Shown: in pieces, positions 20,025 to 27,694 of the stretch | Layout: every line of letters starts with the position of its first letter | Position numbering within the stretch: the stretch's first letter is position 1 | NCBI RefSeq assembly: GCF_008370045.1 | Contig: NZ_VOBN01000003.1 | Location: 124,001 to 188,000 of the forward strand | Length of the DNA stretch: 64,000 nt | Direction of reading: 5' to 3' | Source: Pseudomonas sp. ANT_J12 | GTDB taxonomy: Bacteria; Pseudomonadota; Gammaproteobacteria; Pseudomonadales; Pseudomonadaceae | Made by a program: the position numbers and the translations under genes | Notes under the pieces: generated by a model | What the model saw: the letters and a program-made list of their open reading frames with translations, nothing else | What the model was told of the DNA's origin: nothing | Database searches by the model: none

Positions 20025-20617
20025 CCACGCTGTATTCCTTCCGCCGCTGCCCCTACGCCATGCGCGCACGGATGGCTCTGCGTTATTCAGGGATTGAGGT
20101 GCGGATTGTCGAAGTCAGCCTGAAAGCCAAACCCGCCGAAATGCTCGCGCTGTCGAGCAAAGGCACGGTGCCGGTGCTGGAGGTGGATGGTCGGGTGATT
20201 GATGAAAGCCTGGACATCATGCGCTGGGCGTTGGCGCAGAATGATCCTGAGGATTGGTTGCTCAAGGATGATTCATTCGGTTCGTTATGGATGGAAAAAC
20301 TGATCGTGGGCTGTGATGGGTTTTTCAAGGCCTCACTCAATCGCTACAAGTACGCCGAGCGCTACCCCGAGCAACCCATGGAGGTTTACCGCGCCGAGGG
20401 CGAGAAATTCCTGGGCAAACTCGATGAGATGTTAGGGCGTAACGAGTATTTGCTGGCCGACCATCCGTGCCTGGCGGACGTGGCGTTGATGCCTTTCGTG
20501 CGGCAGTTTGCCCAGGTGGATCGGGAATGGTTCGGGCAGACGCCGTATGTTCGGTTGCAGGCCTGGCTGCAGCGCTTCCTCGATTCAGACCTGTTCACTG
20601 CGGTAATGCGCAAATAA
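20021..20617 (+). CDS. Glutathione S-transferase
   Basis: A 198-residue cytosolic GST. The N-terminal thioredoxin-like domain (about 1-75) opens with YSFRRCPYAMRARMALRYSG, carries the cis-proline region KGTVPVLEVDGRVIDESLDI, and is followed by an all-helical C-terminal domain (LADHPCLADVALMPFVRQFA). The CPYA motif at residues 9-12 suggests a catalytic cysteine rather than Ser or Tyr, as in glutaredoxin-like GSTs. It overlaps the sbcC stop by ATGA, so it is expressed with the nuclease genes, though no functional link is known to me. The substrate cannot be told from sequence. Confidence 0.88.
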   Translation: MTTLYSFRRCPYAMRARMALRYSGIEVRIVEVSLKAKPAEMLALSSKGTVPVLEVDGRVIDESLDIMRWALAQNDPEDWLLKDDSFGSLWMEKLIVGCDGFFKASLNRYKYAERYPEQPMEVYRAEGEKFLGKLDEMLGRNEYLLADHPCLADVALMPFVRQFAQVDREWFGQTPYVRLQAWLQRFLDSDLFTAVMRK

Positions 20618-20631
20618 GAACACCTAAACCT

Positions 20632-20751
20632 TGTGGCGAGGGGGCTTGCCCCCGTTCGGCTGCGCAGCAGTCGTAAACCAGACGATTCGGAGTATCTGCA
20701 GGAAAAAAGGGGCCGCTTCGCGCCCCAACGGGGGCAAGCCCCCTCGCCACA
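20632..20751. repeat. Inverted REP-type pair (TGTGGCGAGGGGGCTTGCC family)
   Basis: Two inverted copies of TGTGGCGAGGGGGCTTGCCC flank a centre that itself pairs around CGCTTCGCGCCCC. Copies of the same pair occur at 54399-54521 and 59269-59410, and a single divergent arm near 15026-15055. It lies between the converging GST and small-protein genes. Confidence 0.8.
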
Positions 20752-20775
20752 TTGGATCTTCAGCGTGGCGCATTC

Positions 20776-21033
20776 TCAGGTCAGAACGGAACACATCCCC
20801 AACGCCGAGCAATCCACCTGGAACGGCCCAAGAAATCCGGCCCGTTCCTTCAACGGTGGATTCCCCACCAACAAGCCCAACGCCGTGGCCGTCTGAATGT
20901 TGTGCGCAATGCTGTGGTTGCATTCGATAGACCGCGCCACGGACCCTGCCGAGCCCTGCCCGATCCCCAACAAAGAAGAGCCATTGGTCATGACGGCCAG
21001 GAAGGCGATGACCCCGAGTCTGCTGCCTTTCAT
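20776..21033 (-). CDS. Small exported or membrane protein, unknown function
   Basis: An 85-residue protein opening with a signal-like hydrophobic stretch (MKGSRLGVIAFLAVMTNGSS) followed by a Gly-rich segment and three cysteines in the mature part (Cys39, then one in FQVDC and one in GMCSVLT). I do not recognise the family. It begins with an ATGA overlap on the stop of the upstream small membrane protein gene, so the two form a coupled pair. Spacing and frame conservation support a real gene, but it could be a minor or species-specific protein. Confidence 0.6.
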   Translation of the reverse strand: MKGSRLGVIAFLAVMTNGSSLLGIGQGSAGSVARSIECNHSIAHNIQTATALGLLVGNPPLKERAGFLGPFQVDCSALGMCSVLT

Positions 21034-21242
21034 GCGCCGACAGCCTCCACGATAGCTTCATGATCAACCAGCGCATTTTGCGTACGGTGTTCGAACTGGA
21101 TACCGGGATAGGCGACCTCGATCGGTGCTTGACGGTGATGTTGCGACTGAGCCGTAACGCTCACCACGAGCACGATGGCCACGTAAAGACCGATGGCCAG
21201 GTAGGCGCCGCGTTTGACAGAAGTGAGGATTGCGCTGGCCAT
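21030..21242 (-). CDS. Small single-pass membrane protein, unknown function
   Basis: A 70-residue protein starting MASAILTSVKRGAYLAIGLY with one membrane helix (AYLAIGLYVAIVLVVSVTAQ) and a polar C-terminus containing QSQHHRQAPIEVAYPG. I chose the ATG at 21242 because GGAG lies 7 bases upstream; another ATG six codons earlier has no ribosome site. It is coupled to the 85-residue gene downstream by ATGA. I do not recognise the family. The predicted topology is a short cytoplasmic N-terminus with a periplasmic tail. Confidence 0.6.
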   Translation of the reverse strand: MASAILTSVKRGAYLAIGLYVAIVLVVSVTAQSQHHRQAPIEVAYPGIQFEHRTQNALVDHEAIVEAVGA

Positions 21243-21400
21243 GGTGTTCTCCGTGGGCATGTTTCAGTGCCCACAGGATCGATCAAAAAAACCGGTGCAA
21301 CCACTCAGGGTTTTCCATAGTGACCATCAGCCTGGTTGATCATAAAAGCCGTCTATGTCAGCGCTGAATAAAACCTATGACCCGGAGAAACACACACGCG

Positions 21401-21470
21401 TAGGCGCTGCCGAAGGCGGCGATCTTTTGATTTTGAAAGTCAAAAGATCGCAGTCTTCGGCAGCGTCTAC
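21401..21470. repeat. 70-bp near-perfect inverted repeat
   Basis: Arms TAGGCGCTGCCGAAGGC...CGATCTTTTGA and TCAAAAGATCG...CTTCGGCAGCGTCTAC pair almost completely around a centre of about 9 bases (TTTTGAAAG). This is a dispersed intergenic element type familiar from P. fluorescens genomes; only one copy is in the window. It could also act as a transcription end for the small genes on either side. Confidence 0.75.
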
Positions 21471-21494
21471 GGGGAGCAGCGGAGTTCGTGGATT

Positions 21495-21674
21495 TCAGGC
21501 TTGGGTTTTGTGGTCCAGGGCGGCGTAGAAGTTGGCGCTTTGTTGCAGGTATTTCTGGGTGTAACTCTGGGTGTGGGATTTTTTGCTGTTGATTTCAACG
21601 TTGGCACTGGCTGGCAGGGCAACGGTGGCGGAGATAGCGGATGCGGCGATGATGGAGAAGATATTGAAGTTCAT
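21495..21674 (-). CDS. Small secreted protein, unknown function
   Basis: A 59-residue protein. Residues 1-25 form a signal peptide (MNFNIFSIIAASAISATVAL with cleavage after PASA), leaving a mature peptide of about 34 residues, NVEINSKKSHTQSYTQKYLQ and onward, rich in Ser, Gln and Tyr. The ATG at 21674 has GAGGAA 7-8 bases upstream; a longer start lacks one. No cysteines are present. I do not recognise the family; small periplasmic stress-related proteins have a similar look, but this is only an impression. Confidence 0.6.
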   Translation of the reverse strand: MNFNIFSIIAASAISATVALPASANVEINSKKSHTQSYTQKYLQQSANFYAALDHKTQA

Positions 21675-21802
21675 GGCGGTGTTCCTCGGAGTCAGTTGGC
21701 TTGCTTGCCTGGTTAGGCCGTGAAGCAAACTTACTCTCCGAGGGTCCGCGCCTTGAAATGCTTTGTAGCATTAGCCGATATCAGTCTCATTAATAGAAGG
21801 TT

Positions 21803-21827
21803 GCAGGCCCCATCAACCGGGGCCTGC
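21803..21827 (-). terminator. Hairpin just after the lactonase stop codon
   Basis: A 9-bp perfect stem, GCAGGCCCC pairing with GGGGCCTGC around a 7-base loop, begins 4 bases past the TAG of the lactonase gene. In the gene's direction it is followed by CAACCTTCTATTA rather than a clean T-run, so it is a weak intrinsic terminator or an mRNA 3' stabilising hairpin. Confidence 0.55.
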
Positions 21828-21830
21828 GGC

Positions 21831-23006
21831 CTATTGACGCACCAGGAACTTGAGGTCGCTCGGGGCATCCATCGGCAATTTCTGCACGGTTTTGCCCAGC
21901 AGGCCGGTCTTGGCGTCGCGCTCGACGACGACAATCTCGTTGCTTTTCTGGTTGGCGATCAACAGGAACTTGCCACTCGGGTCGAGGCTGAATTCGCGCG
22001 GGTGATCGCCTTCGACGGAACGGCGTTGCAGTTCCTTGAGCTGACCGGTGGCCGGGTCGATGGCGAACACCAGCACCTGATTGGCCGTGCCACGGTTGCT
22101 GACGTAGAGAAACTTGCCATCCTTGGACGCGTGCAACGCCGCGCCGGCCTTGTCGGACGTCGGTTGCCCCGCTGCCAGATCGACCATCTGGGTTTGCTTG
22201 AGCGTGCCGTCCTGGTAATCGAACACCGCGACTTGCGCACTCATTTCCATGCTCAGCCAGGCATGTTTGCCATCGGCGCTGAACAACAGATGACGCGGCC
22301 CGCTGCCCGGCGGCAACGACACAGACGCCGGGGTCGCGGGGGTCAATGGCAGTTCGGGATTGGCCTTGGGATTGAAGCGGTAGACAAAAATCTTGTCCGC
22401 CCCCAGGTCATTGGAGAACACGTACTTGCCGTCCGGCGAGGAGATCGTCGAATGCACATGCGCCGACGCCTGCCGCTCGGGATTGACCCGGCTCGACGGG
22501 TGGCTGCTCAGTTGCACCACTGACTTGAGCTTGCCGTCAGCGCCCACTGGCAACACCGCGAGGGTGCCGCCCGGGTCTTCGACGACCGAGTAATTGCTGA
22601 CGAACAAGTGGCTGGCATCGCCGCTGAGGCTCGAGTGGGTCGGCTCGTTGCCCAGGCTCTGGACCTGATTGATCAGCTTCAGCTCAAAGGTCTTGGGGTT
22701 GATCGCATAGCTGCTGACCTTGCCGACCGGATCAGCCTGGCCCGGACCGTTTTCGTTGACCACGAACAGGTGCTGCTGATCTTTGGAAATCGTCAGCCAG
22801 GACGGGTTTTCGCTCTTGACCACTTGCAGCGGCTTGGTGGCAATCTGCCCGGTGGCGCTGTCGAAGTTCAGGCGATAAATGCCCTGGCTCTGGCCAGCCG
22901 TGTAGGAACCGACCAGCAGTTGATAATCATCGACGGTGGCCGCCTGCACGCCCATGGCGCCGACGCTGCCGGCCATCAACAGTGGCCAGAAATTACGCAT
23001 CTTCAT
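21831..23006 (-). CDS. Secreted lactonase family (6-phosphogluconolactonase-like) beta-propeller
   Basis: A 391-residue protein with a signal peptide (MKMRNFWPLLMAGSVGAMGV, cleavage after QA-A) and a seven-bladed propeller typical of the Pgl-type lactonase family: QLLVGSYTAGQSQGIYRLNF, ENPSWLTISKDQQHLFVVNE, SGPRHLLFSADGKHAWLSME, and GDHPREFSLDPSGKFLLIAN. Cytoplasmic YbhE-type enzymes hydrolyse 6-phosphogluconolactone; an exported version probably acts on another lactone or has a different role. The ATG at 23006 has AGGAAGAAG just upstream; an ATG two codons later is also possible. It overlaps the end of the DUF5629 gene by 14 bases, so the two are probably co-transcribed. Confidence 0.85.
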   Translation of the reverse strand: MKMRNFWPLLMAGSVGAMGVQAATVDDYQLLVGSYTAGQSQGIYRLNFDSATGQIATKPLQVVKSENPSWLTISKDQQHLFVVNENGPGQADPVGKVSSYAINPKTFELKLINQVQSLGNEPTHSSLSGDASHLFVSNYSVVEDPGGTLAVLPVGADGKLKSVVQLSSHPSSRVNPERQASAHVHSTISSPDGKYVFSNDLGADKIFVYRFNPKANPELPLTPATPASVSLPPGSGPRHLLFSADGKHAWLSMEMSAQVAVFDYQDGTLKQTQMVDLAAGQPTSDKAGAALHASKDGKFLYVSNRGTANQVLVFAIDPATGQLKELQRRSVEGDHPREFSLDPSGKFLLIANQKSNEIVVVERDAKTGLLGKTVQKLPMDAPSDLKFLVRQ

Positions 23007-23292
23007 GCTCTTCTTCCTCGTCGTCATGCCCGCCAATGGCAGCCATGCACACCAGCCGGTGCTCGCCGGAATCCCCGGTGATGAGCCAGCTTTGCAGGGT
23101 TGGATCGAAAGTCGCTGCCAGGATCTGCGCCATGCTGAACTCCCAATGTTTCAGTGCTCGACCGTCCATGCATTCGATGTTCAGACTGTCGTCTTCTTCA
23201 GCGAGGTAAAAATCGGAGGCGTGCAAGCCATCGATTTCCAGCATGTCGCTGGTTTCGAGGGCGTTGAGCAAGGTGTCGGTTACGGCAGTCAT
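22993..23292 (-). CDS. DUF5629 family protein
   Basis: A 99-residue soluble acidic protein, MTAVTDTLLNALETSDMLEI and onward, ending in an unusual run of acidic residues (HDDEEEEHEDA). It resembles the Pseudomonas-specific DUF5629 family, whose function is unknown. The start is ATG at 23292; a TTG three codons upstream is the alternative. Its 3' end overlaps the lactonase start, so it is the upstream gene of a two-gene operon. The acidic tail is encoded by the same bases that provide the ribosome site of the lactonase gene. Confidence 0.75.
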   Translation of the reverse strand: MTAVTDTLLNALETSDMLEIDGLHASDFYLAEEDDSLNIECMDGRALKHWEFSMAQILAATFDPTLQSWLITGDSGEHRLVCMAAIGGHDDEEEEHEDA

Positions 23293-23353
23293 GGCAATCA
23301 ATCATTCAAGTGGAAAGGCGCAATGATAGCTCATCACACCGCCCTCACCTTGT

Positions 23354-23487
23354 GATCGTTCCCACGCACAGTTTCAGATCGTTCCCACGCTCTGCGTGGG
23401 AATGCCTCATCGGACGCTCTGCGTTCGGCTCTGGTGGGAACGCGGAGCGTCCCGGGCTGCATTCCCACGCGGAGCGTGGGAACGATC
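23354..23487. repeat. GATCGTTCCCACGC-type inverted repeat
   Basis: Starts with one partial arm (23354), then a full copy from 23377 to 23487 with arms GATCGTTCCCACGCTCTGCG and its inverse GCGTGGGAACGATC. The same family occurs at 277-307, 29470-29574, 39306-39821 (three copies) and 55378-55489. It separates the DUF5629 gene from the dehydrogenase gene. Confidence 0.85.
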
Positions 23488-23500
23488 GGTTGCAGGGGAG

Positions 23501-25081
23501 TTAGAGCGCGTCGCGGGACGGCTTGCCGTCCACCAGGCGCTGAATGCGCAGCGGGTTGCCGTTCTTCAAGGGCTCCGGCAGCAAGCTGTCGGGGTAGTTC
23601 TGGAAGCACACCGGGCGCAGGAAACGGTCGATGGCCAGGGTGCCCACCGAGGTGCCGCGGGCATCGGACGTTGCCGGATACGGGCCGCCATGAACCATCG
23701 AATCACAGACTTCCACGCCAGTCGGATAACCGTTGAGCAGGATCCGCCCGACTTTCTGCTCCAGCAACGCCGTCAGCTCGCCGAACTGTTCGAAGTCCGC
23801 CGACTCGCCAATGATCGTCGCCGTCAGTTGCCCATGCAGGCCATTCAACGCCGCGCTGAGCTGTGCCTGATCCGCCACTTCGACGAACACCGTGGTCGGG
23901 CCGAACACTTCCTCCTGCAACACTTCATCGCCTTCGATCAGCAGACTCACATCGGCTTTGAACAGCTGCGGCTGGGCTTGATTGCCTTGCTGCGCGCTGC
24001 CGGCCAAATGCTCGATGCCAGGATGCGCGAGCAGTTTTTGCAGGCCCTTGCCATAGCTGGCCAACGTTCCGGCATTGAGCATGGTTTGCGCTGGCTGATC
24101 AGCGATCAACGCGGCGACCTGCTGCACGAAAGCACTGAACTGCGGCGAACGAATACCGATCACCAACCCCGGATTGGTACAGAACTGACCACAGCCCTGC
24201 ACCACCGAGGCCGTCAGGTCACGGGCGACGGTTTGAGCGCGAGCCGCCAGGGCCTGCGGCAAGACGATCACCGGGTTGATGCTCGACATCTCGGCGAACA
24301 CCGGGATCGGCTGCGGCCGTGCAGCGGCCATGTCGCACAACGCGCGACCGCCCTTGAGCGAACCGGTAAAGCCCACGGCCTGAATCGCCGGGTGCTTGAC
24401 CAGCGCTTCGCCGACCCCGCCGCCAAAGATCATGTTGAACACACCGGCCGGCATCGCGGTTTTTTCCGCCGCGCGGATGATCGCGTCGGCGACAAGTTCA
24501 GCGGTCGCCATATGGCCGCTGTGAGCCTTGAACACCACCGGACAACCGGCGGCCAATGCCGAAGCGGTATCGCCGCCCGCCGTGGAGAACGCCAGCGGAA
24601 AGTTGCTCGCGCCGAACACCGCCACCGGACCGAGGCCGATGCGGTATTGACGCAAATCGGGGCGTGGCAACGGTTGGCGTTCAGGCAAAGCCTGATCGAT
24701 GCGCGCGCCATAGAAATCGCCGCGACGCAGGACCTTGGCGAACAAACGCATCTGGCCGCTGGTGCGACCGCGCTCGCCCTGGATGCGGCCGGCCGGTAAG
24801 GCGGTTTCGCGGCAGACCACGGCGACGAAGTCATCGCCGAGGGCATCGAGTTCATCAGCGATGGTGTCGAGAAACTGCGCACGGCGCTCGGCACTCAGGC
24901 TGCGGTAAGCCGGGTAAGCGGACGCAGCAGCCTGGGCGGCAGCGTCGACTTCTTCTGGAGTGGCCTGATAAAAATCATGGGGCAGCGCCTCGCCAGTGCT
25001 GGCGTCGACGCTCTGCAGTTTGACCGCGCCGGCCGCGCTGCGCTGGCCGCCGATGTAGTTGTGACCAAGAATCTGGGTCAT
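23501..25081 (-). CDS. Aldehyde dehydrogenase, 2,5-dioxopentanoate (ketoglutarate semialdehyde) type
   Basis: A 526-residue NAD(P)-dependent aldehyde dehydrogenase. The cofactor region has GPVAVFGASNFPLAFSTAGG; the catalytic Glu lies in FAEMSSINPV and the catalytic Cys in GCGQFCTNPG, both intact. The long N-terminus (ILGHNYIGGQRSAAG) and this sequence class match alpha-ketoglutaric semialdehyde dehydrogenases, the last step in non-phosphorylating pentonate and hexarate pathways, giving 2-oxoglutarate. The ATG at 25081 has AAGGAG seven bases upstream. It follows the AraD1-like gene by 10 bases and is the last gene of the transporter operon, fitting the dehydratase encoded divergently. Confidence 0.88.
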   Translation of the reverse strand: MTQILGHNYIGGQRSAAGAVKLQSVDASTGEALPHDFYQATPEEVDAAAQAAASAYPAYRSLSAERRAQFLDTIADELDALGDDFVAVVCRETALPAGRIQGERGRTSGQMRLFAKVLRRGDFYGARIDQALPERQPLPRPDLRQYRIGLGPVAVFGASNFPLAFSTAGGDTASALAAGCPVVFKAHSGHMATAELVADAIIRAAEKTAMPAGVFNMIFGGGVGEALVKHPAIQAVGFTGSLKGGRALCDMAAARPQPIPVFAEMSSINPVIVLPQALAARAQTVARDLTASVVQGCGQFCTNPGLVIGIRSPQFSAFVQQVAALIADQPAQTMLNAGTLASYGKGLQKLLAHPGIEHLAGSAQQGNQAQPQLFKADVSLLIEGDEVLQEEVFGPTTVFVEVADQAQLSAALNGLHGQLTATIIGESADFEQFGELTALLEQKVGRILLNGYPTGVEVCDSMVHGGPYPATSDARGTSVGTLAIDRFLRPVCFQNYPDSLLPEPLKNGNPLRIQRLVDGKPSRDAL

Positions 25082-25091
25082 GCAATTCTCC

Positions 25092-26084
25092 TTAAAGGGT
25101 GCCGACAGTGCCGGGTTCGAACGCCGATTCAGCCGGTGCAATGCCGTTAATCAACGGCGCGCCGAATTCAGCCTGGCTGATTTCAAACACGTCACCCGGT
25201 TGGGTGCGGATGCCGTCGGCGAAGGACAGGGTCGCGGTGCCGAAGAAGTGAATGTGCACATCCCCCGGGCGCAGGAACTGGCTGTACTTGAAATGGTGGT
25301 ATTCGAGATTCGCCAGGCTGTGGCACATGTTGGCCTCGCCGCTGAGGAACTCGTTTTGCCATAACACTTCGCCGTCACGCAGGATGCGACTGGTACCTGC
25401 CAAGTGTTGGGGTAGTTCACCGACACGAAGTTCCGGGCCATAGCTGCAACTGCGCAATTTCGAGTGCGCGAGGTAAAGGTAATTCTTGCGCTCCATTACG
25501 TGGTCGGAGAACTCATTACCCACCGCATAACCGAGGCGATAGGGCTTGCCGTCATTGCCTATTACGTAGAGGCCGCTGAGTTCCGGCTCTTCCCCGGCGT
25601 CTTCGGCGAACGGCGGCAGTGGGAACGGCTGGCCCGGTCGCACGACAATGCTGCCGTCGCCCTTGTAGAACCATTCCGGTTGCACACCCGCCTGACCGAC
25701 GGCGGGTTTACCGCCCTCCACGCCCCACTTGAAGATGTGCATGGTGTCGGTCATCGCCGCTTCGTCGCCGACCTGCTGATGCATTTTGTCCCGGGCCGAG
25801 GCGCTGCCCAGGTGGGTCAGGCCGGTGCCGCTGACCAGCATGTGCGCCGGGTCCGGGTGATCCAGGGGTGGCAGGATGCGCAGGTCGGTCAGCAGTTGCG
25901 CGTAATCGTGACTGATGCCCAGGCCGAGGGCCTCGACTTGCTGTTGCAGGCCGATCCCCGCCTCGATTGCCGCCAGTGCCAGGTCACGCACCGTGCGCGC
26001 TTCCTGGACTTCCCGGACCACGTCGTCCTCGACCACGCCGATGCGGCGTTCGCCGTTAACCAATTCGAACTGAACTAAACGCAT
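25092..26084 (-). CDS. AraD1/fumarylacetoacetate hydrolase family protein
   Basis: A 330-residue protein of the FAH superfamily, with MRLVQFELVNGERRIGVVED at the N-terminus and FAH-like core motifs including YVIGNDGKPYRLGYAVGNEF and GDVHIHFFGTATLSFADGIR. It resembles AraD1-type enzymes placed between sugar-acid dehydratases and ketoglutarate semialdehyde dehydrogenase; the expected reaction is dehydration of a 2-keto-3-deoxy sugar acid. The ATG at 26084 follows CAGGAG by 7 bases; a start six codons earlier is unsupported. It is preceded by a REP-type pair that separates it from the transporter gene. The exact substrate (L-arabonate, D-xylonate or a hexarate derivative) is undecided. Confidence 0.82.
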   Translation of the reverse strand: MRLVQFELVNGERRIGVVEDDVVREVQEARTVRDLALAAIEAGIGLQQQVEALGLGISHDYAQLLTDLRILPPLDHPDPAHMLVSGTGLTHLGSASARDKMHQQVGDEAAMTDTMHIFKWGVEGGKPAVGQAGVQPEWFYKGDGSIVVRPGQPFPLPPFAEDAGEEPELSGLYVIGNDGKPYRLGYAVGNEFSDHVMERKNYLYLAHSKLRSCSYGPELRVGELPQHLAGTSRILRDGEVLWQNEFLSGEANMCHSLANLEYHHFKYSQFLRPGDVHIHFFGTATLSFADGIRTQPGDVFEISQAEFGAPLINGIAPAESAFEPGTVGTL

Positions 26085-26113
26085 GATTTTCTCCTGTGAC
26101 ACAAAACGATCGT

Positions 26114-26206
26114 TGTAGGCGCAAAGCTTGCTCGCGATGGCGGATTAACATTCAACCTCTGCGTGGGCTGACACACCGCCGTCGCGAGCAAGCTTTGCTC
26201 CTACAG
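26114..26206. repeat. Inverted REP-type pair (TGTAGGAGCAAAGCTTGCTC family)
   Basis: Arms TGTAGGCGCAAAGCTTGCTC and GAGCAAGCTTTGCTCCTACA pair across about 50 bases, including a TGACACACCGC core also found at 49302-49394. It lies inside the operon between transporter and AraD1 genes and could form an mRNA hairpin that changes the relative level of the two. Confidence 0.8.
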
Positions 26207-26214
26207 GTTTGGGG

Positions 26215-27525
26215 TCAGGTGCGGGCGCTGGCAGCGAACTGATCCGTGGGCAACACGTGTTTGCGCTCCAGCAAGCGATAGACCACACCGGTCAGCACCA
26301 ACCCGAACACCATCACCCCGGACAGGAAATACAGCCCGGACGCGAGGTTGCCGGTGTATTCCTTTAACGCACCAATCACGAACGGCCCGATATAGCCGCC
26401 GAGGTTGCCCACCGAGTTGATCAAGGCAATCCCCGCCGCCGCACTGGCCCCGGCAAAGAACCGCCCCGGCAAGGTCCAGAACACCGCCGTGCAGGAAAAC
26501 AGCGCGAACGCCACCAGGCACAACGCCGCCAATTGCGCCACCGGCAACGTCAGCCAGGCGCTAAGGAACAGGCCGATGGCGCCCAACACGTAGAGCACCG
26601 CCAAGTGGCCGTAGCGATCATTCAAGCGGTCGGAACTGCGCGGGATGATCAGCAAACCGATGATCCCGAAGATGTACGGCACCGATGACACGAAACCGGT
26701 CACCAGATCGGTGCCGCCGAACTGTTTGATCAGCGTCGGCAACCACAGGCCCAGGCCATAGATGCTCAACGTCACTGGCAGATAGAACAGCGCCAGCAGC
26801 AGGACCCGTTTGTCCTTCAGTGCATGCAGCGGATTGCCGTGGCGGGTCTGGCCATATTCTTCGAGGTCTTTTTTCAGCTCGCCGGTCAGCCAGTCCTTCT
26901 CGGCCTGGTCCATCCATTTCACTTGTTGCGGACCGTCCGGCAACCAGCGCAGCACCGGCCAGGTCAGCAGGATCGCCGGGGTGCCGATGACGATGAACAA
27001 CCATTGCCAGCCATGCAGGCCGAGGGTGCCGTCCATGCCGAGCAAACCGCCGGACACCGGGCCGGTGATCATCATCGCAATGGGTTGGGACAGGATGAAC
27101 AACCCGAGGATCTTGCCGCGATGGCGCACCGGGAACCATTGGGTGATGTAGTACAGAACGCCCGGAAAGAACCCGGCTTCGGCAGCACCGAGCAGGAAGC
27201 GCATCACATAGAAGCTGTGCGGGCCCTGGACGAACGCCATACCGATGGTGATCGCGCCCCAGGTGATCATGATCCGCGCAAACCAGCGCCGGGCGCCGAA
27301 GCGTTCGAGCATCAGGTTGCTGGGGATTTCCAGCAGGAAGTAGCCGATGAAGAACAGCCCGGCGCCGAGGCCGTAGGCCGCATCACCAATGCCGATATCG
27401 GCGCCCATGTGCAGCTTGGCAAAGCCGACGGCGGAGCGATCCACATAGGCGATCAGGTACAGCAGGATCAGGAAGGGAATCAGTTTCAGCGTGATGCGAC
27501 GAATAAGCCGCAGTTCCTGGCTCAT
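26215..27525 (-). CDS. MFS transporter, anion:cation symporter (sugar-acid/phthalate) family
   Basis: A 436-residue inner-membrane protein with about 12 hydrophobic segments. Family motifs include LYLIAYVDRSAVGFAKLHMG at the first helix, GYFLLEIPSNLMLERFGARR between helices 2 and 3, and FLLGAAEAGFFPGVLYYITQ in helix 4. This pattern belongs to the ACS group that takes up hexarates, tartrate, phthalate and related acids with protons. It is the first gene of the minus-strand operon with the AraD1-like and aldehyde dehydrogenase genes and probably imports the pathway substrate. The leader just upstream carries a CA-rich Crc/Hfq-type motif and a promoter with a FadR-type operator. Confidence 0.9.
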   Translation of the reverse strand: MSQELRLIRRITLKLIPFLILLYLIAYVDRSAVGFAKLHMGADIGIGDAAYGLGAGLFFIGYFLLEIPSNLMLERFGARRWFARIMITWGAITIGMAFVQGPHSFYVMRFLLGAAEAGFFPGVLYYITQWFPVRHRGKILGLFILSQPIAMMITGPVSGGLLGMDGTLGLHGWQWLFIVIGTPAILLTWPVLRWLPDGPQQVKWMDQAEKDWLTGELKKDLEEYGQTRHGNPLHALKDKRVLLLALFYLPVTLSIYGLGLWLPTLIKQFGGTDLVTGFVSSVPYIFGIIGLLIIPRSSDRLNDRYGHLAVLYVLGAIGLFLSAWLTLPVAQLAALCLVAFALFSCTAVFWTLPGRFFAGASAAAGIALINSVGNLGGYIGPFVIGALKEYTGNLASGLYFLSGVMVFGLVLTGVVYRLLERKHVLPTDQFAASART

Positions 27526-27540
27526 GGAATCGGTCTCCGA

Positions 27541-27551
27541 TTGTTGTTGTT
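27541..27551 (-). promoter_or_regulatory. CA motif (AACAACAACAA), probable Crc/Hfq target
   Basis: In the transporter mRNA the sequence AACAACAACAA sits 16-26 bases upstream of the ATG and directly before the ribosome site GGAG. It fits the AANAANAA motif bound by Hfq with Crc during carbon catabolite repression in Pseudomonas. Expected effect: translation of the transporter is blocked while preferred carbon sources are present and relieved by CrcZ-type RNAs. Assignment is by motif and position only. Confidence 0.6.
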
Positions 27552-27613
27552 ATAGAACCTCGGGGGACGCCTCTCACGGAAAACCGCCAGGGCCAATCCC
27601 TCCATCGAAAACG

Positions 27614-27642
27614 ACTATATAGTAATACTAATTAACCAACAA
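27614..27642 (-). promoter_or_regulatory. Sigma70-type promoter of the transporter operon
   Basis: On the minus strand TTGTTG (27642-27637) and TATAGT (27619-27614) are separated by 17 bases, a good sigma70 match about 90 bases upstream of the transporter ATG. The operator-like palindrome at 27620-27630 fills the spacer next to the -10 element, so a bound repressor would block polymerase. Confidence 0.55.
27620..27630. promoter_or_regulatory. FadR-type (GntR) operator 1
   Basis: TAGTAATACTA is an 11-base palindrome whose complement TAGTATTACTA fits the FadR-subfamily consensus TNGTNNNACNA. It lies within the promoter of the minus-strand operon. The likely binder is the GntR regulator encoded at 29633-30361. 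Confidence 0.6.
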
Positions 27643-27694
27643 CGCTTCCAAAGCGTCGATTTTGCGCTTATGTTACTCATCAGATAGAACAATA

